A stretch of DNA of 64,000 nucleotides. Source: Nonomuraea harbinensis (GTDB lineage Bacteria > Actinomycetota > Actinomycetes > Streptosporangiales > Streptosporangiaceae). This document shows, one piece after another, positions 24,854 through 33,466 of the stretch. The position numbers were made by a program, and so were the translations under genes. Location: contig NZ_JAHKRN010000048.1 of assembly GCF_019396385.1 (NCBI RefSeq), positions 1 to 64,000 of the forward strand, in the 5' to 3' direction. Each line of letters begins with the position of its first letter. Position 1 is the first letter of the stretch. The notes under the pieces are model-generated. The model was not told where the DNA came from, did no database searches, and saw only the letters and a program-made list of their open reading frames with translations.

Positions 24854-26490
24854 AGGGCCCCTCCTTCTAAGGAGATTCCGCACAGGTGCACGTGCACGCC
24901 GAGTTCGGCGAAGGCCGCTGCCTTGGCGGCGAGGGCGCGGTCCGCGCCGTCGGCGTCGCCCGCGTAGGCCACGTTGAGGTGGTTGGCCCGGTGGCGGGCC
25001 ATGAACTGGTCGCGGGTGACGCCGTGCAGCACGGCGTGCATGATCGGCCACTGCGGGGTCGTGGCGTCGAGCCTGCGCCTGGTCTCCTCCTCGGGCAGCT
25101 CGACGACGGTCGCCCGGCCGAGGTCGGCGTGCAGCTCGCCGTCCATGATGAACACGCGCGACCAGACGATCTCGCCCGGCTTGGAGACGCCGCTGAGCGT
25201 GCCGCCGCCGAGCGGGAAGTACATCGGGGGCTGGCGCATGCTCCACGAGGCGCGGTAGCCGCCGTTGTGCGAGGCGGGGACGGAGCCCGAGATCTCGAAG
25301 ACCCAGACGAACCGGCCGTCGTACTCCTCGCCCCAGCGGATGTCGTGCAGCGTGGTGGCCGGGTCGAGGCCCATCGCGGTCCAGACGCGGTTGGTGATCA
25401 GCGAGTCCACGGCGACGCCCTCGTCGACCTCGTTGAAGTGCGGCAGCGGCCGTCCCGCGTACAGCTCACGGGAACCGTCGCGGCTGAGCACCGGCGGGCG
25501 GGAGACGTTGTTGAGCAGGCCCTCCGCCAGGTCGCTGGCCGGGACCACGTCCTTCAGGCCCTGCTGGTACTGGATGCCGACCGCGTCGAGGCCGAAGTCG
25601 TCGGCGATCCGCAGCGCGGCGACGTACATCTTGAACTGGCTGGTCAGCTGGGCCTCGGTCAGCTCGGTGGCCTCGTCCGTGCCGAGGTGGAAGGTCAGGC
25701 CCTCCCGGTCGAGCCAGGCGCGGACCCGCCCGGCCTCCTCGTCGCTCACCCTCTGCATCTCGGCGACGAGCGCGCTCTGCGACAGGCGCTCCTTGTAGAT
25801 CCCGAGGGGGTTGAGCAGCTCGTCGTCGATGATGGCGTTGTACATGCCCATGCAGCCCTCGTCGAAGACGCCGATGATGGCCTTCTCGGTGGCGAGCTGC
25901 CGGGCGACGGCCTTGCCGAGGGCGATCTCCAGACTGTCCCCTTCCGGCTGATATTTCGTGACGTGGCTGGTGTCGTGGGTGATCTCTCCGGTCTCCAGCC
26001 AGGTCTTGAGCCCGTGCCGCGACCACTCGTCGGTGAACTCCTCGCTCCACAGCACCGAGTACGGGCGACCCGCCTTGGTCAGGCTCCCGGCCAGGTTCAG
26101 CAGGCCGACCAGGCCGGGCCACTGCCCGCTCCAGTTGGCCACGATCAGAACCGGGCCGCGATGGCCGCGCAGCCCCGCCAGCACGTGGTGGCTGTACTGC
26201 CAGACCGCCTCGACGACGATGAGCGGCGCGTCCGGCGGCAGGGTCCTGAAGACGTCGATGCCGGCGCGCTGGCTGTCGATGAAACCGTGACCCTTGACGG
26301 GGTCGGCCTCGTGTCCGCGCCGCACCGACCAGCCGAGCTCGCCGAGCGCCCGGGCGAGATCGGCTTCCAGCCTCTCCTGGACCGGCCAGCAGGTCTGGTT
26401 GGCGCTCTGGCGCAGGTCGCCGCTCGCGACGGTGTAGACCACGCCGGGCTCCGCCGCGGGCGGCTCGATGAGCTGGGGGAATGCGTACAT
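24850..26490 (-). CDS. L-fucose isomerase family protein, candidate D-arabinose isomerase
   Basis: The 546-residue protein has the fucose/arabinose isomerase fold: VVEAVWQYSHHVLAGL, LIVANWSGQWPGLVGLLNLAG, GVFDEGCMGMYNAIIDDELL with conserved acidic residues, and a C-terminal HAVLHGVTRDQF. L-fucose isomerases also convert D-arabinose to D-ribulose because the two sugars share stereochemistry at C2-C4. Placed between a sugar kinase (9 bp upstream) and a secreted D-arabinanase (4-bp overlap), D-arabinose is the likely substrate. Alternatives are L-fucose or L-rhamnose-like sugars. I could not verify every metal ligand by eye. Confidence 0.75.
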   Translation of the reverse strand: MYAFPQLIEPPAAEPGVVYTVASGDLRQSANQTCWPVQERLEADLARALGELGWSVRRGHEADPVKGHGFIDSQRAGIDVFRTLPPDAPLIVVEAVWQYSHHVLAGLRGHRGPVLIVANWSGQWPGLVGLLNLAGSLTKAGRPYSVLWSEEFTDEWSRHGLKTWLETGEITHDTSHVTKYQPEGDSLEIALGKAVARQLATEKAIIGVFDEGCMGMYNAIIDDELLNPLGIYKERLSQSALVAEMQRVSDEEAGRVRAWLDREGLTFHLGTDEATELTEAQLTSQFKMYVAALRIADDFGLDAVGIQYQQGLKDVVPASDLAEGLLNNVSRPPVLSRDGSRELYAGRPLPHFNEVDEGVAVDSLITNRVWTAMGLDPATTLHDIRWGEEYDGRFVWVFEISGSVPASHNGGYRASWSMRQPPMYFPLGGGTLSGVSKPGEIVWSRVFIMDGELHADLGRATVVELPEEETRRRLDATTPQWPIMHAVLHGVTRDQFMARHRANHLNVAYAGDADGADRALAAKAAAFAELGVHVHLCGISLEGGAL

Positions 26491-26499
26491 GTCTGCCCT

Positions 26500-27960
26500 T
26501 CAACGATGCTGACGGTCGGCGAGCTCGTGCGCGAGGCTCGCCGTGCTGGGGTAGAGCCGCAGGTAGAGGCGGTAGAGCTCGTCGTACGCGGCCGACGCCT
26601 CCGGCCGCGGGGTGACCACGTGGCGCACGGGGTTCCAGGCGTCGGCGCCGCCCTCGCCGACGAGCCCGGCGGCGAGCAGCGCGCTGCCGTACGAGGCGCC
26701 GATGGAGGTGACCCGGACCTCCTGCGGCAGGCCGGTGATGTCGGAGACGATCTGCGTCCACAGGGCGCCCCGGGTGCCGCCGCCGACGGCGACGGCGCGG
26801 CGGACGTCGCCGCCGGCCGCCCGGATGGTCTCGATGTTGTGGCGTACGGCGAAGCCGGTCGCTTCAAGGGCGGCCCGGTAGAGGTCGCCGCGGGTGTGCG
26901 AGAGGGTCAGGCCGGCGATCACGCCCCTGGCGCGCGGGTCCATGACCGGGGTGCGCTCGCCGGCGAAGTAGGGCAGCATGAGCAGGCCGTTGGCGCCGGC
27001 GCCCGACTCTCCGGCCTCCGCCAGGAGCTCCTCGTAGCCGGCGCCGGACAGGTCGCGCAGCCACGTGGTGATCGCGCCCGAGGTCGCCATGCCGCCGGCC
27101 AGGTTGTAGGTGCCGGGCACCGCGCCGACCGTCCCCCAGAGGCCGGGCCAGGTCAGGTGCTCGGCGGTGGTGTGGACGAGGAACATGGTCGTGCCGTACA
27201 TGAGCATGAGGTCGCCCGCGCCGTGGGCGCCGACGCTGAGCGCCTCGGCCCAGGCGTCGATCGTCCCGGTGGTCACCGGGATGCCCGCCGGCAGGCCGGT
27301 CTCCCGGGCGGCCTCGCGGGTGACCGTGCCCGCCTGCTCGCCCGGCCAGCGCAGCGGGGGCAGCTCGATGCCCGGCGCGACCGCGTCGGCCCAGGGCCGG
27401 TGCCAGCCGAGGCCGCCGACGTCGTAGAGCGGCGTGCACTGGCTGGCCGAGTGGTGGTCGAGCACGTACGCGCCGGTGAGCCTGCGCACCAGCCAGGAGC
27501 TCGGCATGTACAGCCGCCGCGCCCTCGCGTACCGTCCGGGCTCCTCGTCGGCGATCCACGCGATCTTCGCGCCGGCCGCCTGGCTCGACAGGTCCGAGCC
27601 GCCCCTCCGCCGGATCTCGTCCTTCCCCAGCTCGCGTTCGAGCCGGTCGATCTGCGCGGTGGCGCGGGTGTCGACGCCGTAGAGGATCGCGGGCCGCACC
27701 GGCTCGTCGCCGGCGTCGGCGAGCAGGACGCACGGCCCCATGCCGCTCACCCCGACCGCGCCGACCGTCACGTCCCGCGCCAGCTCACGGGCCAGCTCGG
27801 CGAACTCCCGCCACCAGTGGCGGCCGTCCATCTCGAACCGTCCCGGCCCCGGCCGGTCCACCGTGTGCTCGCGTGCCGCCGACCGCCGCACCGTGCCGTC
27901 GGGGCCGACCAGCACGCCCTTGCTGCTGGAGGTCCCGATGTCGACGCCGAGCACGTACAC
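26500..27960 (-). CDS. FGGY-family carbohydrate kinase, candidate D-ribulokinase
   Basis: The protein of about 486 residues starts with the FGGY phosphate-1 motif (VLGVDIGTSSSKGVLVGPDG). It contains the catalytic-Asp region TTGTIDAWAEALSVGAHGAGDLMLMYGTT and the C-terminal adenosine motif VAVGGGTRGALWTQIVSDI. GTG 27960 is chosen because AGGGG lies 6 nt upstream; TTG 27966 is in frame. It opens the kinase-isomerase-GH183 operon under an AATCGATT operator. With D-arabinose isomerised to D-ribulose, its product would be D-ribulose 5-phosphate entering the pentose phosphate pathway. Xylulokinase or fuculokinase activity cannot be excluded. Confidence 0.8.
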   Translation of the reverse strand: MYVLGVDIGTSSSKGVLVGPDGTVRRSAAREHTVDRPGPGRFEMDGRHWWREFAELARELARDVTVGAVGVSGMGPCVLLADAGDEPVRPAILYGVDTRATAQIDRLERELGKDEIRRRGGSDLSSQAAGAKIAWIADEEPGRYARARRLYMPSSWLVRRLTGAYVLDHHSASQCTPLYDVGGLGWHRPWADAVAPGIELPPLRWPGEQAGTVTREAARETGLPAGIPVTTGTIDAWAEALSVGAHGAGDLMLMYGTTMFLVHTTAEHLTWPGLWGTVGAVPGTYNLAGGMATSGAITTWLRDLSGAGYEELLAEAGESGAGANGLLMLPYFAGERTPVMDPRARGVIAGLTLSHTRGDLYRAALEATGFAVRHNIETIRAAGGDVRRAVAVGGGTRGALWTQIVSDITGLPQEVRVTSIGASYGSALLAAGLVGEGGADAWNPVRHVVTPRPEASAAYDELYRLYLRLYPSTASLAHELADRQHR

Positions 27961-27971
27961 GAGCAACCCCT

Positions 27972-27986
27972 GGGAAATCGATTGCT
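27972..27986. promoter_or_regulatory. LacI-type operator of the kinase-isomerase-GH183 operon
   Basis: On the minus strand it reads AGCAATCGATTTCCC, with the AATCGATT core at 27976-27983. It ends about 12 bp upstream of the chosen kinase start, so bound repressor would block initiation or elongation. Confidence 0.75.
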
Positions 27987-28029
27987 GACTTCGCCGACGC
28001 TAATGAACCCCGCCGACGGAGTCAACAGC

Positions 28030-29022
28030 TCAGCGGCGCGAGCTCTCCCGTACGTGCAACTGGGTGTGCAGGGTGACGCTGCTCGCCGGGCGGGTCGGCT
28101 CGGTGATCCGCTCGGCGAGCAGCAGGGCGGCGGTACGGCCCAGCTCGTAGGTGGGCTGGTCCACGGTCGTCAGCGTGGGCCGGACCAGGTGGGCCCACGG
28201 GATGTTGTCGAACCCGGCCACGCCGACCTCCTGCGGGATGCGCACCCCCTGGTCGACCAGGCATTCGACGGCGCCGACCGTCATCAGGTTGTTGGCCGCG
28301 AAGACGGCGTCGGGCCGGGGATCCTGCCGCAGCAGGTCCGCCATCGCCGCGTAACCGCCCTCCTCGCGGAAGTCGGCGAACCTGATCAGCTCCGTCCTGA
28401 CCTTGCGGCCGGCGGCGCGCAGCGCCCGCTGGTAGCCGCGCAGGCGCTGGGCCGCCGTCGACAACCGGCGCGGGCCGGTGACGCAGGCGATGCGCTCGTA
28501 CCCCGCCTCGATGAGGTGCCCGGTGGCCAGCTGCGCGCCGTGCTCGTTGTCCACCATCACGGTGTCGACGGCGACGCCGCGGGGCAGCCGGTCGATGACG
28601 ACCACCGGGACCCCGGCCTCCACCAGCCGGTTCACGTGCGTGCCCCGGCCCGAAGGAGAGATGATCACCCCGGCCATCTGGTCGTTGAGCGCCGCGGTGA
28701 CGTACTTGCCCTCCTTGGCGGGATCCTCGTCGCTGTTGCACAGGACGACCGAGAAGCCGGCCTTCTGCGCGACGTCCTCCACGCCGCGGACCATCGCGGT
28801 GAAGAACGGGTTGCCGATGTCGGAGATGATGACGGCCCACAGCGTGGTCTGGCTCCTGCGCAGGTTGCGCGCCACGGCGTTGGGCCGGTACTTGAGCTCG
28901 CCCATGGCCTGCCGGACCCGCTCGGCCAGCGCCGGATCCACGCTCGACCGCCCGTTGACCACCCGCGAAACCGTCGCCGCGGACACCCCCGCGTGGCGCG
29001 CCACGTCGTAGATCGTCGTCAT
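28030..29022 (-). CDS. LacI family transcriptional regulator of the D-arabinan locus
   Basis: The 330-residue protein begins MTTIYDVARHAGVSAATVSRVV, a canonical LacI helix-turn-helix and hinge, followed by the sugar-sensing domain (VIISDIGNPFFTAMVRGVE, AGFDNIPWAHLVRPTLTTV, Q-P-T-Y-ELGRTAA). The start at 29022 follows GAGG about 10 nt upstream and restores the family-typical N-terminus. It lies 69 bp from the kinase gene. Three copies of the same AATCGATT-centred palindrome, one before each operon and one before this gene, make it the likely autoregulated repressor of the module. The inducer is probably a D-arabinose-containing oligomer, D-arabinose or D-ribulose. Confidence 0.85.
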   Translation of the reverse strand: MTTIYDVARHAGVSAATVSRVVNGRSSVDPALAERVRQAMGELKYRPNAVARNLRRSQTTLWAVIISDIGNPFFTAMVRGVEDVAQKAGFSVVLCNSDEDPAKEGKYVTAALNDQMAGVIISPSGRGTHVNRLVEAGVPVVVIDRLPRGVAVDTVMVDNEHGAQLATGHLIEAGYERIACVTGPRRLSTAAQRLRGYQRALRAAGRKVRTELIRFADFREEGGYAAMADLLRQDPRPDAVFAANNLMTVGAVECLVDQGVRIPQEVGVAGFDNIPWAHLVRPTLTTVDQPTYELGRTAALLLAERITEPTRPASSVTLHTQLHVRESSRR

Positions 29023-29059
29023 CCCGTCCTCGTTTCGGATCGTCTGGGGGAAGACTAAC

Positions 29060-29073
29060 GGCAATCGATTCCC
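29060..29073. promoter_or_regulatory. LacI-type operator before the D-arabinan regulator gene
   Basis: It reads GGCAATCGATTCCC with the AATCGATT core at 29063-29070, about 40 bp upstream of the lacI start. It indicates autoregulation by the same motif that marks the two catabolic operons. Confidence 0.75.
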
Positions 29074-29124
29074 CCGTCGGGAGGCGCTGTCCCGATCCGG
29101 CCAGACTCCGGGTGGACGCCCGCC

Positions 29125-29150
29125 GGCGGGGTGGCCGGGACCACCCTGCC
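29125..29150. terminator. Terminator-like hairpin after the first Liv operon
   Basis: GGCGGGGTGG pairs with CCACCCTGCC across a 6-nt loop (one G-T pair). It lies just downstream of the binding-protein stop at 29164 on the minus strand. Confidence 0.45.
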
Positions 29151-29163
29151 TGCGGGCCCGCCG

Positions 29164-30576
29164 CTACTGGGCGTCGACGATGAAGTAGCCGCCGGTGTTC
29201 TCCAGCGGAGCCAGCGGGGTCAGCTTCTTGGCGGCGGCGTCGTACGTCACGACACCGGCGCAGGCGGCGGCGAGCACCCGTCCGGCGGGCCAGGACTGCG
29301 AGCAGGTGACGCCCTGGATCGCCTCATAGCCGAACGAGCCGCCGTTGAGCACGTTGGCCAGCTTCTCCGCGGTGGGCTCACCCTCGATCTCGGCGAACGC
29401 CTGCAGGAACAGGTCGGCCGCCCAGTACGTCGTCACCGTGCCGATGCCGTCGGCCGGGGCGTCCGACCCGATCGCCTTGAGGTCCTCGCTGACCTGGGCG
29501 AAGCTGTCCCCGCCGAACGCCATGGCGCCCTGGGCCGTGGTGCCGATCATGCCGTCGACCGTCTGCGCCGTGCCGGGGTTGTCGAGCAGCGCCTGCGCGG
29601 CCTGCCCGTAGATCATGTCGCCGGTCCAGCCCAGCGACTTCAGCGCGCCGAGCACGCCCAGGAGCGCCGGCGCGGTGACGTTGGCCGCCACCACGTTCGC
29701 GCCCGACGCCATGATGCGCGAGGCGATCGGGGTGTAGTCGGACAGCGGCGGCTCGGTGGCGCTGGGCAGGTCCGCCTCGGCGTAGACGACGCTGAGGCCG
29801 AGGTTCTCGGCGGTCGCCCGGGACGAGATGACGCCCGCCTTGCCGTAGGGGTCGGAGGAGGCGAAGACGCCGAACTTGATGGAGGCGGCGTCCTTGCCGG
29901 TCGCCTTGAGATACTGCTCCAGCGAGGCGGAGGAGCCCACCGCCTTGCCGGGCAGCACCTCCGGACACGAGGTCTGCCCCTGGTTGCTGTACATCCACGG
30001 GTTCTCGTCCCAGGTGCAGAAGTCCTGCCCCAGCCAGCCGAACGTCGGGACCTTGTGCTTGGCGATGTAGTCGCCGTTCACCCCGGACGCCGGCACGTAC
30101 GGCACCAGGGCGAAGACCTGCTTGGACTCGACGAGGTTCTGGGTGGCGTGCTGCGAGGCGGCCGGCTGGCCGTTGTCGTCCTGGAACCCGGCGTACTCGA
30201 AGGTGTAGCCGTTCACGCCGCCCTCGCGGTTGGCCCGCTCGAAGCGGGCCCGCGCGCCCACGTCGAGGCCGGGCAGGGTGTGCTGGCCCGCCTTCGTGTT
30301 GGTCCCGGTCCCGCCCACGGTGATGACCTTGCCGTTGACGCCGCGCACCGTCTCGCCGGTGAGCTCCGGCAGGTCGCCGAGGAGCTTGGCGATCTCCTCG
30401 CCGGCCTGCTGCGCGGTCAGCGGCTCGGTCGCGGCCGCCTTGGCCGGGCCCGTGCCCGACGAACCGGAGGAGGCGGTGCCGGAGCCCCCGCCGCATGCCG
30501 TGGTGAAGGAGAAGAGGGCGGTCACGGCCACCGCTGACGTGACCCGCCGGAACCGGCGGGGACGAGGAATGGTCAT
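29164..30576 (-). CDS. LivK-type ABC transporter substrate-binding lipoprotein
   Basis: The 470-residue protein has a lipoprotein signal (VTALFSFTTACGGG, Cys about 28) followed by a low-complexity Gly/Ser/Ala spacer and a type-1 periplasmic-binding fold (ITVGGTGTNTKAGQHTLPGL, GGVNGYTFEYAGFQDDNG, VVAANVTAPALLGVLGALKSLGW). It belongs to the branched-chain amino acid (HAAT) family, whose members often bind aromatic or alicyclic acids. It is the last gene of the operon LivG, LivH-M-F fusion, LivK. Next to a CoA-ester catabolic cluster with matching operators, it may bind that cluster's carboxylate substrate. Confidence 0.82.
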   Translation of the reverse strand: MTIPRPRRFRRVTSAVAVTALFSFTTACGGGSGTASSGSSGTGPAKAAATEPLTAQQAGEEIAKLLGDLPELTGETVRGVNGKVITVGGTGTNTKAGQHTLPGLDVGARARFERANREGGVNGYTFEYAGFQDDNGQPAASQHATQNLVESKQVFALVPYVPASGVNGDYIAKHKVPTFGWLGQDFCTWDENPWMYSNQGQTSCPEVLPGKAVGSSASLEQYLKATGKDAASIKFGVFASSDPYGKAGVISSRATAENLGLSVVYAEADLPSATEPPLSDYTPIASRIMASGANVVAANVTAPALLGVLGALKSLGWTGDMIYGQAAQALLDNPGTAQTVDGMIGTTAQGAMAFGGDSFAQVSEDLKAIGSDAPADGIGTVTTYWAADLFLQAFAEIEGEPTAEKLANVLNGGSFGYEAIQGVTCSQSWPAGRVLAAACAGVVTYDAAAKKLTPLAPLENTGGYFIVDAQ

Positions 30577-30612
30577 GGTGTTGCCTTTCTGGTTCGGTCA
30601 CCCATGGGGGCG

Positions 30613-33441
30613 TCAGTGCACGACGGCCGACATGCCGAGATAGGCGGCGGCGACCTGCTGCTCGTCGACCTCCGACCGGTCGTTCACCCAGCGGAGGTGG
30701 CCGGTCTGGAGCGCGCCGACCTGGTCGGCGACGGTGAGGACGTCCCGCGCCTTCTCCTCGACGAGCACCACGGTGGTGCCCTCCCGCTGGAGGCGCTGGA
30801 AGGCGGCCATGATCTCCGCCGTGACGAGCTGCGCCAGCCCGAGCGACGGCTCGTCGCTGATGAGCAGGCGCGGCCGGCGCACGAGGAAGGGGGCCAGGCT
30901 GAGCATCTGCTGCTCGCCGCCGGACAGGTTGCCCGCCGGCTGCCCGGCCCGGCGGGCCAGCGATTCGAACTGCTCGTAGACCTGGGCCCGGTCGGCCTTG
31001 GACGGGAGCCAGATGCTCAGGTTCTCGTCGACGGTGATCGAGGGGAAGACGCCCCGGGACTCGGGCACGAGCACGAGACCGCGCTCCACGCGCTCCAGCG
31101 CGCCCAGCGCCGTGATGTCCTCGCCGTCGAAGACGATCCGCCCGCCGGTCGCCGGGACCAGCCCGGCGATGGCAGAGCACAGCGTGGTCTTTCCGGACCC
31201 GTTCGCGCCCAGCAGCGCCAGAATCGTGCCCTCCCGCACGGCCAGGTCGATCCCATGCAGAACCTCGACCTCCCCGTACGCCGCCCGCACCCCATCCAAC
31301 TCCAGCAGTCCGGACCCGCCACCGTTCCCGGCCGCGGTCCCAGCGGCGGACCCAGCCGCAGCGGTCGCGGGGGCGGCGTCCGGCTCCCGCACCGTGAGGG
31401 GCGGCTCCTCCGCCGCCTCGGCCGCCACCGTCGTGCTGGCTGCGGTCGCGGTGAGTTCGGCTCGTTTGCGGTCGCGGCGGTGTCGGGCGGCCTTGGACTG
31501 TGCGGCGAGGAGGCCGTTGGGCTGGGCCGCGAGCTGGATGGCGCCGAGCCCGAAGAGCACCTGGGGGATGAGGTCGTTGCTGGTGCCGCCCCAGCTGATC
31601 GGTCCGAGGGTGAAGCCGTGGGCCATGATCCAGGGCAGCACGGCGCTGATGATGCCGGCCTCGATGGCACCCCCGGGCTGGCGGATCCCGATGATCACGA
31701 CGATCGCCAGCCACAGGAACGTGGCCTGCGGAGGGTTGGCGGTGTTGAGGATCGTGCCGTACACCGTGACGGCCAGGATGCCGCCCAGCCCCGCGACCGC
31801 GGCGGAGATGACGAAGATGAGGAGCTTGGTGACCGGCGGGGAGACGGCCGACGCCGACGCGGCCGGCTCGGCCGTACGCACCGCGATCATCGCGCGTCCC
31901 GCCGCGGAGTCGGTGAGGTTGCCGGCGATCCAGACCATCAGCAGCACGGTGAGGAAGCAGACGACCAGCAGCACCCGGTCGTCGCCGAGGTCGATCGGCC
32001 CGAACCGCGGCCTCGGGATCGACCAGCCGGCCGTGCCGTTGGAGAACCACTCCATCTTGAACAGCACGTTGGTGGCGAGCAGCGCCAGAGCCAGCGTGGC
32101 GAAGGTCAGACTGAGCCCGGACAATCGCAGCGCCGGCAGCGCGGTCAGCGCGCCGAGCACGGCCGCCACCAGGACGCCGACCACGGCGGCCGGCACGTAG
32201 TGCCAGCCGTTGGCCAGCAGCAGGCCGACGGTGAGACCCGCCGCGGTGGCGAACGCCCCCTGGGCCAGGCTCACCATGCCGCCGAGCCCGGTGACGATGG
32301 TGAAGGACAGCAGGATGATGCCCAGCGCGAGCCCGTAGATGAGCAGCTGACGCCAGATGCCGTTGGCGAAGGTCAGGGCCGGCACCAGGATGATCGCCGA
32401 CTTGATGATCCACGGCAGGGCCTTCTTGAACGGCGTGAGGTCGTCGCGGTAGTCCGGGGTCGGCTTGGCCGCCGACGCGCTGGTGCCCGCCTTGCGCCGC
32501 TTGCGGTCGTACCCGAGGAAGATCAGCGCGATGAACAGCACGGCGTACGGCACCGAGGCGGTCAGGCCGTAGACCTTGGCCGCCCAGGCGCCGACGGCGC
32601 CCAGGTAGTCCTCGTTGACGTACGCCACGACCACGTTCCGCAGGGCGCCGATGAGCAGGCCGGCGAGGAAGGCCAGCGGGACCGAGCGCAGTCCCGCCAC
32701 CACGGCGGCCGTCGTGGCGACGAACAGGGCCAGCGTGTAGTTGTCGTTGACCAGCCCGAACGGGCCGGGGAACGGGGCGGCGAGCACGCCCGCGATGGCG
32801 GCCACGAAGAAGCTGATCACCCACGAGAGGGTCGAGACCCGGCCGGTGTCGATGCCGCGCAGCCGCGCCAGCACCGGGCTGTCAACCGCGGTCCGCATGT
32901 GCAGGCCGAGGGAGGTGAAGCGGAGGAAGGCCCACATCGCGAGGAAGAGCAGGATGCTGGCGGCCAGGGCGACGAGCTGGTCGTTGCTCAGGACCAGCCC
33001 CTCGGCCAGCACGTGCTGCGCGGGGGGCAGCACGCCGGGCACCTGGTACACCTCGGCCACGTCCTGGAACGGGATCCCGAACAGGTCACGCAGCGCACCG
33101 CAGACCAGCAGCACGAAGGCCGGCACGACGATGAGGACGCCGACGCCCGCGACGATCTTCGTCGACTCCTCGGCGTCGGTCAGCCGCGAGAACACCAGGC
33201 GGTCCCAGGCCCAGCCCATGAGCGGGGCGAACAGCAGCACCACGAACAGCAGCGTCAGCCACTTGTTCCAGCCCAGGGCGACGTGCAGCTGGTGGTAGAG
33301 GTAGGCGGAGGCGAAGGCGGTGGCCGCGTGGCCGAAGTTGAAGATGCGGGACGTCGAGTGCGACAGGACGAGCCCGATCGCGAGCAGGGCGTAGATCGCT
33401 CCCGACACCGCGCCGCTGATCGCGATGCTGAAGAACTGCAC
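30613..33441 (-). CDS. Fused branched-chain-type ABC transporter: LivH-LivM permeases plus LivF ATPase
   Basis: This 942-residue single frame joins three proteins that are normally separate. Residues about 1-325 are a LivH permease (SGAVSGAIYALLAIGLVLSH). Residues about 345-645 are a LivM permease (LGGMVSLAQGAFATAAGLT). After an Ala/Thr-rich linker (about 648-712), residues about 714-942 form a LivF ATPase with Walker A GANGSGKTT, signature LSGGEQQ and Walker B LLISDEPS. LivH-LivM fusions occur, but a LivH-M-F fusion is unusual. The GTG start follows GAGGAG. LivG is a separate gene 25 bp upstream. Fusion would fix the stoichiometry of both permeases and one ATPase. Confidence 0.85.
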   Translation of the reverse strand: MQFFSIAISGAVSGAIYALLAIGLVLSHSTSRIFNFGHAATAFASAYLYHQLHVALGWNKWLTLLFVVLLFAPLMGWAWDRLVFSRLTDAEESTKIVAGVGVLIVVPAFVLLVCGALRDLFGIPFQDVAEVYQVPGVLPPAQHVLAEGLVLSNDQLVALAASILLFLAMWAFLRFTSLGLHMRTAVDSPVLARLRGIDTGRVSTLSWVISFFVAAIAGVLAAPFPGPFGLVNDNYTLALFVATTAAVVAGLRSVPLAFLAGLLIGALRNVVVAYVNEDYLGAVGAWAAKVYGLTASVPYAVLFIALIFLGYDRKRRKAGTSASAAKPTPDYRDDLTPFKKALPWIIKSAIILVPALTFANGIWRQLLIYGLALGIILLSFTIVTGLGGMVSLAQGAFATAAGLTVGLLLANGWHYVPAAVVGVLVAAVLGALTALPALRLSGLSLTFATLALALLATNVLFKMEWFSNGTAGWSIPRPRFGPIDLGDDRVLLVVCFLTVLLMVWIAGNLTDSAAGRAMIAVRTAEPAASASAVSPPVTKLLIFVISAAVAGLGGILAVTVYGTILNTANPPQATFLWLAIVVIIGIRQPGGAIEAGIISAVLPWIMAHGFTLGPISWGGTSNDLIPQVLFGLGAIQLAAQPNGLLAAQSKAARHRRDRKRAELTATAASTTVAAEAAEEPPLTVREPDAAPATAAAGSAAGTAAGNGGGSGLLELDGVRAAYGEVEVLHGIDLAVREGTILALLGANGSGKTTLCSAIAGLVPATGGRIVFDGEDITALGALERVERGLVLVPESRGVFPSITVDENLSIWLPSKADRAQVYEQFESLARRAGQPAGNLSGGEQQMLSLAPFLVRRPRLLISDEPSLGLAQLVTAEIMAAFQRLQREGTTVVLVEEKARDVLTVADQVGALQTGHLRWVNDRSEVDEQQVAAAYLGMSAVVH

Positions 33442-33466
33442 AGATACTCCTCACGTGCCTGAAGCG

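Noticed and set aside
24886..29058. A 1390-codon open frame on the plus strand opposite the D-arabinan genes
   Set aside because: It is antisense to four well-recognised genes, has Arg/Gly/Val-rich GC-driven composition and no recognisable domain; it is a product of high GC content.
29378..32824. A 1148-codon open frame on the minus strand overlapping the Liv fusion
   Set aside because: It runs in a different frame of the fused transporter and binding-protein genes, which have clear motifs; its composition is Arg/Gly/His-rich.
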